From the NCBI RefSeq assembly GCF_001411805.1, contig NZ_CP007212.1, forward strand, positions 992,001 to 1,056,000: a stretch of 64,000 nucleotides of DNA, written 5' to 3'. Below the pieces are notes generated by a model. It was given only the letters and a program-made list of their open reading frames with translations, was not told the DNA's origin and did not search any database. Positions 37,798 to 47,797 of this stretch are shown here, in pieces (position 1 is the first letter of the stretch; every line of letters starts with the position of its first letter). Source of the stretch: Burkholderia plantarii. Its GTDB lineage: Bacteria; Pseudomonadota; Gammaproteobacteria; Burkholderiales; Burkholderiaceae. Position numbers and translations under genes: made by a program.

Positions 37798-39045
37798 TCA
37801 CTGCGTGGCCAGCATCTTCTGCTTCACGCGTTCGCCGAGCTGATAGACGGCCAGCGCGTAGAAGAAGCTGCGGTTGTAGCGCGTCAGCACGTAGAAGTTC
37901 TTCAGGCCGAGCTTGTACTCGGTGGCGCGGCCCGGGCTCGGCAGATCGACGACCGTGACCGGCGTGCCGGCCTCGGCGGCCAGATTCACCGAGGGCTCGT
38001 CGAGCGCGAGGCCGGCCTGCGTGAGCTGCGACAGCGTGAGGTGCGGCTCCGGCTTGCCGTCGGCCGCGGCCTGCGCCACGCCCTGGCTGCCGGCGTCCGG
38101 CGCGATCTGCCAGACCACCGGGCGGCCCGGCTCCCAGCCGTGCTGCTTCAGGTAGTTCGCGACGCTGCCGATCGCGTCGGCCGTGCTCGCGCGCAGGTCG
38201 ATGTGGCCGTTGCCTTCGTAATCGACCGCGTAGCTGCGGATGCTGCTCGGCAGGAACTGCGGAATGCCGATCGCGCCCGTGTACGAACCGAGCACGCTGG
38301 TCGGATCGAGCTGGCTGTCGCGCGTCCACACCAGGAAGTCCTCGAGGTTCTTGCGGAACGTGGCCTGCCGGTCGTCGCGGTTCGGCGTGTCGGGATAGTC
38401 GAACGCGAGCGTGGTCAGCGCGTCGAGCGTCGGGAAGTTGCCCATGTAGCGGCCGTAGATCGTCTCGACGCCGATGATGCCGACGATCACCTCGGGCGGC
38501 ACGCCGAATTCGGCCGACGCGCGCTGCAGCGTCGCCTGGTTCGCGCGCCAGAACTTCACGCCGGCGTTGATGCGGATCGGATCGAGGAAGCGCGCCTGAT
38601 AGACGCGCCAGTTCTTGACCGACGGCGACGGGGCCGGCCGCACCAGCCGCACGGCCGTCGCCGAATAGTTCGCACTCGCGAACAATGCATGCAGCTTCGC
38701 CGGATCGAAGCCGTCGCGCGCGGCCACTTCGCTGATGAACGCGTCGATCTTCGGATTGTTCGCGTACTGCTGCGGCACGATCTGTTCTTCGGAGGCCGAC
38801 AGACCGGCGGCAGGCACCAGCTGCGATGCGCCGGCTGCCGGCGGCGCGGGAGGCACGACAGGCGCGGCCGGGGCGGCGGGCACGGTCGGCGCGGTGGACG
38901 TTGCCGGTGCCGCGGCCTGCGGCTCGGTCGGCGTCTGCGCGCATGCGGCCAGCGTCGCGACCACGGCCGCGAGCGACAGCGACGCGAGCGGGAAACGTGA
39001 GCGGAAACGAAGCGGATGGAAGACGGCGGACGATCGGAAAGTCAT
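37798..39045 (-). CDS. mltB: Membrane-bound lytic murein transglycosylase B
   Basis: This 415-residue lipoprotein has a lipobox LAAC with C35, a Pro/Ala-rich linker (about 40-80), and the MltB catalytic domain. The catalytic Glu is in GVETIYGRYMGNFPTLDAL, and GAIGIPQFLPSS is conserved. It cleaves peptidoglycan strands to form 1,6-anhydromuramic ends. The start at 39045 gives a proper signal peptide; the frame stays open far upstream but as a shadow of the convergent region. Confidence 0.93.
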   Translation of the reverse strand: MTFRSSAVFHPLRFRSRFPLASLSLAAVVATLAACAQTPTEPQAAAPATSTAPTVPAAPAAPVVPPAPPAAGASQLVPAAGLSASEEQIVPQQYANNPKIDAFISEVAARDGFDPAKLHALFASANYSATAVRLVRPAPSPSVKNWRVYQARFLDPIRINAGVKFWRANQATLQRASAEFGVPPEVIVGIIGVETIYGRYMGNFPTLDALTTLAFDYPDTPNRDDRQATFRKNLEDFLVWTRDSQLDPTSVLGSYTGAIGIPQFLPSSIRSYAVDYEGNGHIDLRASTADAIGSVANYLKQHGWEPGRPVVWQIAPDAGSQGVAQAAADGKPEPHLTLSQLTQAGLALDEPSVNLAAEAGTPVTVVDLPSPGRATEYKLGLKNFYVLTRYNRSFFYALAVYQLGERVKQKMLATQ

Positions 39046-39224
39046 GGGTACCGGAGGGTGGACGACGCGGTGGAGGTCGGGCCAGTATAACTGACGCCTC
39101 CACGGCGACGGATCGCCGCGAAGCCGTTGTGGTAAGTTAGCGGCGAATTCGCGCGCGACCCGCGCGGCGTCATTAATTGAAGGAGACCTGCGGCGCCGGC
39201 TGGGTTCGCGCCGCGGAACAGGCC

Positions 39225-40148
39225 ATGGCAACCGCCCTTTACACGCATCCCGACTGTCTGCTGCACGAGATGGGCGAGTGGCATCCCGAATGCCCGTCGC
39301 GGCTCTCGGCGATCCAGGACCAGCTGATCGCGAGCCGGATCGACGAACTGCTCGTACACGAGAGCGCGCCGTTCGCGAGCGAGGCCGCGCTCGCGCGTGT
39401 CCATACGCGCGCGCACATCGACTACGTGAAGTCGAACGCGCCGGCCGAGGGCTACTTCGAGTTCGATCCCGACACACGGATGAATCCGCATACGTGGCGC
39501 GCGGCCCTGCGCGCGGCGGGCGCGGCCATCGCGGCGACCGACGCGGTGATCGAGGGGCGCTACGACAACGCGTTCTGCAGCGTGCGTCCGCCCGGCCATC
39601 ACGCCGAGCCCGCACGCGCGATGGGCTTCTGCTTCTTCAACAACGTCGCGATCGCGGCGCGTCACGCGCTCGACGTCCACGGGCTCGAACGGGTTGCCGT
39701 GATCGACTTCGACGTGCATCACGGCAACGGCACCGAAGCGGCGTTCTCGAACGATCCGCGCGTGCTGATGTGCGGCTTCTTCCAGCACCCGCTGTTCCCG
39801 TTCTCGGGTACCGATCATCCCGCGTCGAACATGCTCAACGTGCCGGTGCCGGCGCGCACCCAGGGCATGGCGGTGCGCGAGATCGTCGACCTGCTCTGGC
39901 TGCCCAGGCTCGAGGCGTTCCGGCCGCAGATGCTGTTCGTGTCGGCCGGGTTCGACGCGCATCGCGAGGACGAACTCGGCCGCATGGGGCTCGTCGAGGC
40001 CGACTACGAATGGCTGACCGGGCAGATCTGCCAGGTCGCGCGCCGTCATGCGCGCGGCCGCATCGTCAGCTGCCTGGAGGGCGGCTATCACCTGTCGGCG
40101 CTCGGCCGCAGCGTGGTGGCGCATCTGCGCGTGCTGGCGAGCGTCTGA
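39225..40148 (+). CDS. Histone deacetylase/acetoin-utilisation family metal-dependent amidohydrolase
   Basis: This 307-residue member of the arginase/deacetylase fold family has the zinc and active-site motifs RPPGHHAEP, GFCFFNNVAIAA and DFDVHHGNGT, and ends with LEGGYHLSALG. Bacterial members deacetylate acetylpolyamines, acetoin-linked proteins or other small acylated compounds; the substrate cannot be told here. I start at the ATG at 39225 (MATALYTHPDCLLHEMGE), which aligns with the family. Confidence 0.9.
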   Translation: MATALYTHPDCLLHEMGEWHPECPSRLSAIQDQLIASRIDELLVHESAPFASEAALARVHTRAHIDYVKSNAPAEGYFEFDPDTRMNPHTWRAALRAAGAAIAATDAVIEGRYDNAFCSVRPPGHHAEPARAMGFCFFNNVAIAARHALDVHGLERVAVIDFDVHHGNGTEAAFSNDPRVLMCGFFQHPLFPFSGTDHPASNMLNVPVPARTQGMAVREIVDLLWLPRLEAFRPQMLFVSAGFDAHREDELGRMGLVEADYEWLTGQICQVARRHARGRIVSCLEGGYHLSALGRSVVAHLRVLASV

Positions 40149-40220
40149 CGAGGCCGGCGACGCCGCGCGATCGTTCGTGCGGCGCCATCGATGACACTCG
40201 CTTTCAAGGTTCCGGGCGTG

Positions 40221-41090
40221 TCAGGTGCGGGCCCGCACCCAGTCGATCAGCGCGCCGGTCACGCGCTCGCGTTCGAGCTCGTTGAGCGTCTCGTGGTAAT
40301 TGCCATCGTAGAGCGTGAGCGTCAGGTCGGACGGCCCCGCCTGCGCGGCGAACTCGCGGCTGCCGGCCGGTTCGGTCAACTGGTCCGCGGTGCCGTGCCA
40401 GATCAGCGTCGGCCGCGTCAGCGCCGCGCGGCCGCGCGCGATGCGTTCCATCGCGACGAGCAGTTCGGCGCCGGTGCGCGCCGGCACCGCGCCGTGATGG
40501 ACCAGCGGGTCCGCGCGGTTCGCGGCCACCACGGCCGGATCGCGCGACAGCAGCGCCGCGTCGATTTTCAGCGCCGGAAAGCGTGGCCAGATCCGGCTCA
40601 TGACATGGCTCGCCGCGAGCATCCAGCGCGGCACGTCGCGGCCCGGCGCGAGCGCCGGGCTCGACAGCAGCAGCCCGGCTATGTGCGGCGCACGCTCGAT
40701 CGCGTCAAGCGCCGCGATCGCGCCGCCCATGCTGTGCCCCATCAGAAATAGCGGCACGCCGTCGCGTCTGGCGAACGCGATCAGCGCGTCGGCATCGTCG
40801 AGATAGCGGTCGAAGCGCTCTACCCAGGCCCGCCGGCCCGGCGAGCGGCCATGGCCGCGCAGATCGACGGCGACGAGTTCGATGCCGGCCGTCGCGAGCC
40901 GTGCCGCCAGCGCGTCGTAGCGCCCCGCGTGCTCGGCGAGCCCGTGCAGCAGCGCGATCGTCGCACGCGGCGGCGCCTCGACGGGCCAGCGGCACGCGGC
41001 CAGTTCGACGCCGTCGGCGCTGCGCACCCGCGTCCAGGCCGCGCCGTCGGAGCCGTCCGGATCTCGGGCCTGCGGGGCGGTGGCGTTCAT
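40221..41090 (-). CDS. Alpha/beta hydrolase (monoacylglycerol lipase-like)
   Basis: This 289-residue serine hydrolase has the nucleophile elbow GHSMGG, the oxyanion segment LLHGLAEHAGRYD and a C-terminal His (GNYHETLNE). It belongs to the serine aminopeptidase S33 / monoacylglycerol lipase (PldB-like) group, and its true substrate is open. The ATG at 41090 has GGAGA about 8 bases upstream; a longer frame to 41129 lacks this. Confidence 0.87.
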   Translation of the reverse strand: MNATAPQARDPDGSDGAAWTRVRSADGVELAACRWPVEAPPRATIALLHGLAEHAGRYDALAARLATAGIELVAVDLRGHGRSPGRRAWVERFDRYLDDADALIAFARRDGVPLFLMGHSMGGAIAALDAIERAPHIAGLLLSSPALAPGRDVPRWMLAASHVMSRIWPRFPALKIDAALLSRDPAVVAANRADPLVHHGAVPARTGAELLVAMERIARGRAALTRPTLIWHGTADQLTEPAGSREFAAQAGPSDLTLTLYDGNYHETLNELERERVTGALIDWVRART

Positions 41091-41314
41091 CGGCGAGGTC
41101 TCCGTCGTTTTCGTGATGCCGACGATCATAGTCGCGCGCTCCGCACGCCGCGCGGGTCCGATCCTCTAATTTCTCCAGGTTATGAAAGAAGCCGAATCGA
41201 TTATTAAGTGAAATGAGATGCTTGCGCTAAAATGCGCGGCTATTCCCGGATATGACGGCGGCCGCCGGCGGGGCCCGACACGATCGGCACCGCAGCTTCC
41301 GCCGTTTTGTTTAC

Positions 41315-42349
41315 ATGATCGAAATTCGCAATCTGTCGCAGCGTTTTCCCGGCCCGCGTGGCTGGATCGAGGCGCTGCACGACGTCAACCTGACGATTCC
41401 CCGCGGCGAGGTGTTCGGCATCATCGGCCGCAGCGGCGCGGGCAAGAGCACGCTGATCCGCACCATCAACCTGCTGACGCGCCCGACCGAGGGCAACGTA
41501 GTGGTGGACGGTCGCGACCTGACGCTGCTGTCGGCGGCCGATCTGCGCGCCGCGCGCCGCGACATCGGCATGATCTTCCAGCACTTCAACCTGCTGTCGT
41601 CGCGCACCGTCTACGAGAACGTCGCGCTGCCGCTCGAACTGGCCGGCGTCAAGCGCGCCGACATCGACGCGGCAGTGCTGCCGCTGCTCGAACTGGTCGG
41701 CCTCACCGCGCAGAAGGACCGTTACCCGGCGCAGATCAGCGGCGGCCAGAAGCAGCGCGTGGGCATCGCGCGCGCGCTCGCGAGCAAGCCGAAGGTGCTG
41801 CTGTCCGACGAGGCCACCTCGGCGCTCGATCCCGAGACCACCCGCGCGATTCTGGATCTGCTGCGCCGGATCAACCGCGAGCTCGGGCTCACGATCGTGC
41901 TGATCACGCACCAGATGGAAGTGATCAAGCAGGTCTGCGACCGCGTCGCCGTGCTCGACGCGGGCCGCGTGGTGGAAACCGGCCCGGTCATCGACGTGTT
42001 CCTGCAGCCGCGCCACGAGGTGACGCGCGCGCTGCTCGGCGACGTGATCGCGCAGGAGCTGCCCCCAGCGCTGAAGGCGCGCGTGGCCGACAAGCTCAAG
42101 AGCGGGCGCAGCCACCTGCTGCGGCTGGCGTTCACGGGCAGCGGCGTCGATCAGCCGATCCTCTCGGAGACGATCCGCCGCTACGAACTGGACTTCAACA
42201 TCCTGCACGGCCAGATCGACGAGATCCAGGGGCAGGCGTTCGGCTCGCTCGCGGTGCTCGCGGGCGGCGAACCCGGCAAGGTCGGGCAGGCGCTCGCGTA
42301 TCTGCGCGAGCAGGGCGTGGTGGTCGAGGAGTTGTCGCATGTTGAGTGA
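41315..42349 (+). CDS. metN: D/L-methionine ABC transporter, ATP-binding protein
   Basis: This 344-residue ATPase has Walker [10 protein letters not shown], signature [15 protein letters not shown], Walker [14 protein letters not shown] and a C-terminal NIL domain (from about 270) that binds methionine and inhibits transport. It is the first gene of metNIQ. The frame is open upstream to 41252, but [11 protein letters not shown] at 41315 is the family start. A TAAAAT element at 41228-41233 may be its -10. Confidence 0.95.
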   Translation: MIEIRNLSQRFPGPRGWIEALHDVNLTIPRGEVFGIIGRSGAGKSTLIRTINLLTRPTEGNVVVDGRDLTLLSAADLRAARRDIGMIFQHFNLLSSRTVYENVALPLELAGVKRADIDAAVLPLLELVGLTAQKDRYPAQISGGQKQRVGIARALASKPKVLLSDEATSALDPETTRAILDLLRRINRELGLTIVLITHQMEVIKQVCDRVAVLDAGRVVETGPVIDVFLQPRHEVTRALLGDVIAQELPPALKARVADKLKSGRSHLLRLAFTGSGVDQPILSETIRRYELDFNILHGQIDEIQGQAFGSLAVLAGGEPGKVGQALAYLREQGVVVEELSHVE

Positions 42350-42992
42350 AATGCTGGATATGTTCGTGCAGTCGTTCTGGGAGACGCTGATCATGGTCGG
42401 CATCTCGGGCGTGGTCGGCGCGCTGGTCGGGCTGCCGCTCGGCGTGCTGCTCTACCTGACCGACCGTCAGGGCGTGCTGCAGAACCTCGCCGTCAATCGC
42501 GCGCTGGGCGGCCTCGTCAATGCGGTGCGCTCGACGCCGTTCATCATCCTGCTGGTGGCGGTGATCCCGTTCACGCGGCTGATCGTCGGCTCGTCGATCG
42601 GCACCGCGGCGGCCGTGGTGCCGCTGACGATCGCCTCGGCGCCGTTCATCGCGCGGCTCGTCGAGACCGCGCTGCGCGAGGTCGACCGCGGGCTGATCGA
42701 AGCGGCGCTCGCGATGGGCGCGACCACGCGCCAGATCGTGTTCAAGGTGCTGTTGCCCGAGGCGTGGCCCGGCATCGTCGCCGGCCTGACCATCACGTTC
42801 GTGTCGCTCGTCGGCTATTCGGCGATGGCCGGCGCGATCGGCGGCGGCGGGCTCGGCGATCTCGGCATCCGCTACGGCTACCAGCGCTACGAGCCGGAAG
42901 TGATGTGGACCGTGGTGGTGATCCTGATCGTGTTCGTGCAGATCGTGCAGTCGTTCGGCGACTGGCTGGTGCGTCGGCTCAGCCATCGCTAA
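42339..42992 (+). CDS. metI: Methionine ABC transporter, permease
   Basis: This 217-residue inner-membrane protein has five predicted helices and the permease EAA-type loop ([26 protein letters not shown]) that contacts MetN. It overlaps the end of metN by 11 bases, so translation is coupled. Confidence 0.95.
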   Translation: MLSEMLDMFVQSFWETLIMVGISGVVGALVGLPLGVLLYLTDRQGVLQNLAVNRALGGLVNAVRSTPFIILLVAVIPFTRLIVGSSIGTAAAVVPLTIASAPFIARLVETALREVDRGLIEAALAMGATTRQIVFKVLLPEAWPGIVAGLTITFVSLVGYSAMAGAIGGGGLGDLGIRYGYQRYEPEVMWTVVVILIVFVQIVQSFGDWLVRRLSHR

Positions 42993-43073
42993 GCCGAAAG
43001 TCGCTGAACCGCCAAGCCGTCGGGCCGCTGCCGCGCCGGCGCCGTTTCGTGATTCCTTTCCGGAGTTCGACCG

Positions 43074-43868
43074 ATGCAACGACGTACCGTATTCGCCGGC
43101 TTGCTGCTGGCCGGATGGCTTGCCGGGTTCGGCGTCGCGCGGGCGGCGGCCGAGACGATCCGCGTCGGCGTGACGGCCGGCCCGCATGCGCAGGTGATGG
43201 AAGTCGTCAAGCGCGTGGCCGCCGAACAGGGCCTTGAGATCCGCATCGTCGAGTTCTCCGACTACGTGCAGCCGAACGCGGCGCTCGCGGCCGGCGACCT
43301 CGACGCGAACAGCTACCAGCACGCGCCGTATCTGGCCGCGCAGGTCAGGGACCGCGGCTACCGGATCGTCGGCGTGGCGAACACGGTGACGTTTCCGATG
43401 GGCGTCTATTCGACGCGCGTGAAGTCGCTCGCGGCGCTGCCGAAGGGCGCACGAATCGCGATTCCGAACGATCCGACCAACGGCGGCCGGGCCTTGCTGC
43501 TGCTGCAGAAGCAGGGGGTGATCCGGCTGCGCGACGGCGCGGGCCTGAGCGCGACGCGTTTCGACGTGGTCGGCAATCCGTCGGGCGTGAAGATCGTCGA
43601 ACTCGACGCCGCGCAGATCCCGCGTTCGCTGGCGGACGTCGACGCGGCCGTGATCAACACCAATTTCGCGATGGAGGCGGGCCTGCAGCCGAAACGGGAC
43701 GCGATCGCGATCGAGGGCGCCGACGGACCCTACGTAAACGTGCTGGCGGTGCGCGCCGCGGATCGCGACAAACCGTGGGTCGCGAAGCTGGTGGCGGCCT
43801 ACCATTCCTCGCAGGTCAAGCAATATCTCGAAGGCAGATTCGGCGGCGCGGTGATAGCGTCGTGGTGA
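43074..43868 (+). CDS. metQ: Methionine ABC transporter, substrate-binding protein (NlpA family)
   Basis: This 264-residue protein belongs to the MetQ/NlpA family (EIRIVEFSDYVQPNAAL, DANSYQHAPYL, IPNDPTNGGRALLLL). The signal peptide ends ARAAAE and has no cysteine, and there is none in the whole protein, so it is not a lipoprotein as in E. coli but a soluble periplasmic protein. It closes the metNIQ operon and is followed by a terminator. Confidence 0.93.
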   Translation: MQRRTVFAGLLLAGWLAGFGVARAAAETIRVGVTAGPHAQVMEVVKRVAAEQGLEIRIVEFSDYVQPNAALAAGDLDANSYQHAPYLAAQVRDRGYRIVGVANTVTFPMGVYSTRVKSLAALPKGARIAIPNDPTNGGRALLLLQKQGVIRLRDGAGLSATRFDVVGNPSGVKIVELDAAQIPRSLADVDAAVINTNFAMEAGLQPKRDAIAIEGADGPYVNVLAVRAADRDKPWVAKLVAAYHSSQVKQYLEGRFGGAVIASW

Positions 43869-43921
43869 GCGCCGCGGGCGCGAGCATCGGGCGTGCCGGC
43901 GATTAGAGGCGAGGGTCGAGA

Positions 43922-43947
43922 GCCCGGGCTTGGCGTCCGGGTTTTTT
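43922..43947 (+). terminator. Terminator of metNIQ
   Basis: CCCGG and CCGGG around a 9-base loop, followed by six T. Confidence 0.78.
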
Positions 43948-43956
43948 CTCTCTTAA

Positions 43957-43978
43957 AATAGAACGATCGTTCGCTATT
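43957..43978. promoter_or_regulatory. TetR-type operator-like palindrome upstream of etfBA
   Basis: GAACGATCGTTC at 43961-43972 is a perfect 12-bp palindrome inside AATAG...CTATT. Many TetR-family regulators bind this AACG-N2-CGTT form. It lies about 130 bases ahead of etfB, with no TetR gene in sight. Confidence 0.5.
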
Positions 43979-44058
43979 GCCGGCGTATCGCCGAATGACG
44001 TTATCCTCGACGGTCGAGGGCCGGATGGCCCGGATCACCGCCCCCCGGTGGGCGACGC

Positions 44059-44064
44059 TATAAA
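44059..44064 (+). promoter_or_regulatory. Possible -10 element of etfBA
   Basis: TATAAA lies 39 bases before the etfB start. The -35 region around 44036-44041 is poor, so a regulator may be needed. Confidence 0.4.
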
Positions 44065-44102
44065 ATGGCCGTCGGTCGTATTCGTAACTTTGGAGCGTGT
44101 GC

Positions 44103-44852
44103 ATGAAAATCCTGGTGCCGGTAAAAAGAGTGGTCGATTACAACGTGAAGGTGCGCGTGAAGTCGGACGGAACGGGCGTCGATATCGCGAACGTGAAGAT
44201 GTCGATGAACCCGTTCGACGAAATCGCCGTGGAAGAGGCGGTGCGCCTGAAGGAAGCGGGCACCGCGACGGAAGTGGTGGCCGTCTCGATCGGCGTGGCG
44301 CAGGCGCAGGAAACGCTGCGCACGGCGCTGGCGATCGGCGCCGACCGCGCGATCCTGGTCGAGGCTGGTGACGGCGTCGAGCCGCTGGCGGTCGCGAAAC
44401 TCCTTAAGGCGCTGGTCGACAAGGAACAGCCGCAGCTGGTGATCCTCGGCAAGCAGGCGATCGACGACGATTCGAATCAGACGGGCCAGATGCTGGCCGC
44501 GCTGGCGGGTCTGCCGCAGGCGACGTTCGCCTCGAAGGTCACGATCGCCGACGGCAAGGCTACCGTCGCGCGCGAAGTGGACGGCGGTTCGGAAACGCTG
44601 GCGCTGACGCTGCCGGCGGTGGTGACCACCGACCTGCGTTTGAACGAGCCGCGCTACGTGACGCTGCCGAACATCATGAAGGCGAAGAAGAAACCCCTCG
44701 AGAACGTCAAGCCGGAAGACCTCGGCGTGGATGTCACGCCGCGCCTGAAGACGCTGAAGGTGGCCGAGCCGCCCAAGCGCGCGGCGGGTGTGAAGGTGGC
44801 CGACGTGAAGACGCTGGTCGAGAAGCTGAAGACCGAAGCGAAAGTGCTGTAA
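44103..44852 (+). CDS. etfB: Electron transfer flavoprotein, beta subunit
   Basis: This 249-residue AMP-binding subunit forms the soluble heterodimer that takes electrons from acyl-CoA dehydrogenases. [20 protein letters not shown] and the ETF beta recognition loop [10 protein letters not shown] are conserved. The ATG at 44103 is chosen over a GTG two codons upstream. etfA follows 15 bases later. Confidence 0.96.
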   Translation: MKILVPVKRVVDYNVKVRVKSDGTGVDIANVKMSMNPFDEIAVEEAVRLKEAGTATEVVAVSIGVAQAQETLRTALAIGADRAILVEAGDGVEPLAVAKLLKALVDKEQPQLVILGKQAIDDDSNQTGQMLAALAGLPQATFASKVTIADGKATVAREVDGGSETLALTLPAVVTTDLRLNEPRYVTLPNIMKAKKKPLENVKPEDLGVDVTPRLKTLKVAEPPKRAAGVKVADVKTLVEKLKTEAKVL

Positions 44853-44867
44853 AGGGGAGACGACAAG

Positions 44868-45803
44868 ATGACGATCCTGATCATTGCCGAACACGACAAC
44901 GCCTCGATCAAGGCGGCGACGCTCAACACCGTAGCCGCCGCGCAGAAGATCGGCGGCGACATTCACGTGCTGGTGGCCGGGCACGACGCACAGGGCGCGG
45001 CCGACGCGGCGGCGAAGATCGCCGGCGTGGCGAAGGTGTTGCTGGCCGACGCGCCGCAACTGGCCGCCGGTCTCGCCGAGAACGTCGAGGCCACCGTGCT
45101 GGCCATCGCGAAGGACTATTCGCACATCCTCGCTCCGGCTACCGCCTACGGCAAGAACGTCGCGCCGCGCATCGCCGCGAAGCTCGACGTCGCGCAGATC
45201 TCCGACATCACGGCGGTCGACAGCGCCGATACGTTCGAGCGCCCGATCTATGCCGGCAACGCGATCGCGACGGTGCAGTCGAGTGATCCGGTCAAGGTGA
45301 TCACGGTGCGCGCGACCGGCTTCGATCCGGTGGCGGCCGAGGGCGGCAGCGCGTCGGTCGAGAAGATCGAGGCGGCAGCCGACAGCGGCAAGTCGCAGTT
45401 CGTGAACCGCGAGGTCACCAAGCTCGACCGTCCGGAGCTGACGAGCGCCGCAATCATCGTGTCGGGCGGCCGGGGTCTCGGCAGCGGCGAGAACTACACG
45501 AAGGTGCTGGAGCCGCTCGCCGACAAGCTGCAGGCCGCGCTGGGCGCCTCGCGCGCGGCGGTGGACGCGGGCTACGTGCCGAACGACTTCCAGGTCGGCC
45601 AGACCGGCAAGATCGTGGCGCCGCAGTTGTACGTCGCGGTCGGCATCTCGGGTGCGATCCAGCATCTGGCCGGCATGAAGGACTCGAAGGTGATCGTCGC
45701 GATCAACAAGGACGAAGAAGCGCCGATCTTCAGCGTGGCCGACTACGGCATCGTCGGCGACCTGTTCACGGTCGTGCCGGAACTGGTGGCGGCGCTCGGC
45801 TGA
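44868..45803 (+). CDS. etfA: Electron transfer flavoprotein, alpha subunit
   Basis: This 311-residue FAD-binding subunit has the family signature near the C-terminus ([29 protein letters not shown]) and [13 protein letters not shown] in the middle. It passes electrons to ETF-ubiquinone oxidoreductase. It is co-transcribed with etfB and ends at a terminator. Confidence 0.96.
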   Translation: MTILIIAEHDNASIKAATLNTVAAAQKIGGDIHVLVAGHDAQGAADAAAKIAGVAKVLLADAPQLAAGLAENVEATVLAIAKDYSHILAPATAYGKNVAPRIAAKLDVAQISDITAVDSADTFERPIYAGNAIATVQSSDPVKVITVRATGFDPVAAEGGSASVEKIEAAADSGKSQFVNREVTKLDRPELTSAAIIVSGGRGLGSGENYTKVLEPLADKLQAALGASRAAVDAGYVPNDFQVGQTGKIVAPQLYVAVGISGAIQHLAGMKDSKVIVAINKDEEAPIFSVADYGIVGDLFTVVPELVAALG

Positions 45804-45860
45804 ACCCGGGGCGCGGCGAACCCGCGTATCGACTGCCGATGCGGCTGACCGCACGGAACA

Positions 45861-45887
45861 AGGGGCGCGGCGAGCGCCCCTTTTTTT
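45861..45887 (+). terminator. Terminator of etfBA
   Basis: AGGGGCGC and GCGCCCCT with a GGCGA loop, then seven T. Confidence 0.92.
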
Positions 45888-45917
45888 ACCCATAAGCAGA
45901 CAGAGGAGAGGAGCACC

Positions 45918-47708
45918 ATGAGCTACATCGCGCCCGTCAAGGACATGCTGTTCGTGATGAAGGAACTGGCCGGCATCGACGAGGTCGCGAAGCTGCCGGG
46001 CTTCGAGGACGCCGGCTTCGACACCGCGCAGGCCGTGCTCGACGAGTCGGCGAAGTTCTGCGGCGAGGTGCTCGCGCCACTCAACGTCGAAGGCGACCAG
46101 CAGCCGAGCGCGTGGCGCGACGGCGAGGTGACGGCGACCGCCGGCTTCGGCGAGGCGTTCCGCCAGTTCGCGGCGGGCGGCTGGCAGGGGCTCCAGCATC
46201 CGGCCGAATACGACGGCCAGGGCCTGCCGAAGCTGATCGCCACGCCCTGCATCGAAATGCTGAACGCCGCGAACCTCTCGTTCGCGCTCTGTCCGCTCTT
46301 GACCGACGGCGCGATCGAGGCGCTGCTGACGGCCGGCACCGACGCGCAGAAGGCGCGCTACGTGCCGAAGCTGGTGTCGGGCGAATGGACCGGCACGATG
46401 AACCTGACCGAGCCGCAGGCCGGCTCCGATCTCGCGCTGGTGCGCGCGCGTGCGGAACCGCAGGGCGACGGTTCGTACAAGGTGTTCGGCACCAAGATCT
46501 TCATCACTTGGGGCGAGCACGACATGACGGACAACATCGTCCACCTCGTGCTGGCGCGCACGCCGGGCGCGCCCGACGGCGTGAAGGGCATTTCGCTGTT
46601 CACCGTGCCGAAGTTCCTCGTCAACGAGGACGGCAGCCTGGGCGCGCGCAACGACGTGCATTGCGTGTCGATCGAGCACAAGCTCGGCATCAAGGCGAGC
46701 CCGACCGCGGTGCTGCAATACGGCGACCACGGCGGCGCGATCGGCCATCTGGTCGGCGAGGAGAACCGCGGCCTCGAATACATGTTCATCATGATGAACG
46801 CCGCGCGCTTCGGCGTCGGCATGCAGGGCATCGGCGTGGCGGACCGCGCCTACCAGAAGGCCGCCGCGTTCGCGAAGGAGCGCGTGCAGAGCCGGCCGGT
46901 GGACGGCTCGGCGAAGCAGTCGGTCACGATCATCCATCACCCGGACGTGCGGCGCATGCTTGGCACGATGCGCGCGCTGACCGAGGGCGCCCGCGCGCTG
47001 GCCTACGTCGCGGCCGCGCACAGCGACCACGCGCGCGCGCATCCCGACGGGGCCGAACGCGCGCGCCACCAGGCGATCTACGAGTACCTGGTGCCGATCG
47101 TGAAGGGCTGGAGCACCGAGATGGTCAACGAGGTCGCGAGCCTTGGCGTGCAGGTCCACGGCGGCATGGGCTTCATCGAGGAGACGGGCGCCGCGCAGTA
47201 CTACCGCGACGCGCGGATTCTCGCGATCTATGAAGGCACCACGGCGATCCAGGCCAACGATCTGGTCGGCCGCAAGACCGCGCGCGACGGCGGCGCGGTG
47301 GCGAAGGCGCTGGCCGCCGCGATCGGCGAGACCGTCGCGGCGCTCGGCGCCCACGACACGCCGGCCTGCGCCGCGATGCGCCGGCACCTGTCGGACGGCC
47401 TGAAGTCGTTCGAGGCAGTGGTCGAGTTCGTCGTCGCGAACACCAAGGGCGATCCGAACGCCGTGTTCCTCGGCAGCGTGCCGTACCTGAAGTTGGCCGG
47501 CATCGTGCTGGGCGGCTGGCAGATGGCGCGCGCGCTGCTGGCCGCCGGGCGCCTGCGGGCCGACGACGCGGCCTTTTACGACGCGAAGATCGCGATCGCG
47601 CAGTTCTATGCGCAGCACGTGCTGGTGCAGGCGCCCGGGATTGCCGCGTCGATCGTCACGGCGAGCGGCGCCGACAGCGTGCTCGCGCTGACCGAGGACC
47701 AGTTCTGA
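45918..47708 (+). CDS. Acyl-CoA dehydrogenase (DmdC-like long form)
   Basis: This 596-residue flavoprotein has the acyl-CoA dehydrogenase core (MNLTEPQAGSDLALVRARA, GGMGFIEETGAAQYYRDARI, YEGTTAIQANDLVGRK) plus the extra C-terminal domain found in the DmdC-like subgroup. That subgroup includes 3-methylthiopropanoyl-CoA dehydrogenase and long-chain acyl-CoA enzymes. The Glu of YEGTT is the usual catalytic base. It lies directly after etfBA, its expected electron acceptor, but behind a terminator. The Shine-Dalgarno sequence GAGGAGAGGAG is strong. Confidence 0.9.
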   Translation: MSYIAPVKDMLFVMKELAGIDEVAKLPGFEDAGFDTAQAVLDESAKFCGEVLAPLNVEGDQQPSAWRDGEVTATAGFGEAFRQFAAGGWQGLQHPAEYDGQGLPKLIATPCIEMLNAANLSFALCPLLTDGAIEALLTAGTDAQKARYVPKLVSGEWTGTMNLTEPQAGSDLALVRARAEPQGDGSYKVFGTKIFITWGEHDMTDNIVHLVLARTPGAPDGVKGISLFTVPKFLVNEDGSLGARNDVHCVSIEHKLGIKASPTAVLQYGDHGGAIGHLVGEENRGLEYMFIMMNAARFGVGMQGIGVADRAYQKAAAFAKERVQSRPVDGSAKQSVTIIHHPDVRRMLGTMRALTEGARALAYVAAAHSDHARAHPDGAERARHQAIYEYLVPIVKGWSTEMVNEVASLGVQVHGGMGFIEETGAAQYYRDARILAIYEGTTAIQANDLVGRKTARDGGAVAKALAAAIGETVAALGAHDTPACAAMRRHLSDGLKSFEAVVEFVVANTKGDPNAVFLGSVPYLKLAGIVLGGWQMARALLAAGRLRADDAAFYDAKIAIAQFYAQHVLVQAPGIAASIVTASGADSVLALTEDQF

Positions 47709-47734
47709 CGCTTCGTCTGTTGTGAGTTCCATGT

Positions 47735-47764
47735 GAAGAAGGGCGCCCTCGGGCGCCCTTCTTC
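47735..47764. terminator. Bidirectional terminator between acyl-CoA dehydrogenase and dadA
   Basis: GAAGAAGGGCGCC (47735-47747) and its exact reverse complement (47752-47764) around a CTCG loop, between converging genes. Confidence 0.88.
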
Positions 47765-47797
47765 GTTTTGCACGCGCCGCCCGAGGCGGCCCGCCGC

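Noticed and set aside
41161-41314. A SAM-responsive riboswitch ahead of metNIQ
   Set aside because: I saw no conserved SAM riboswitch core. Only a weak -10 is visible.
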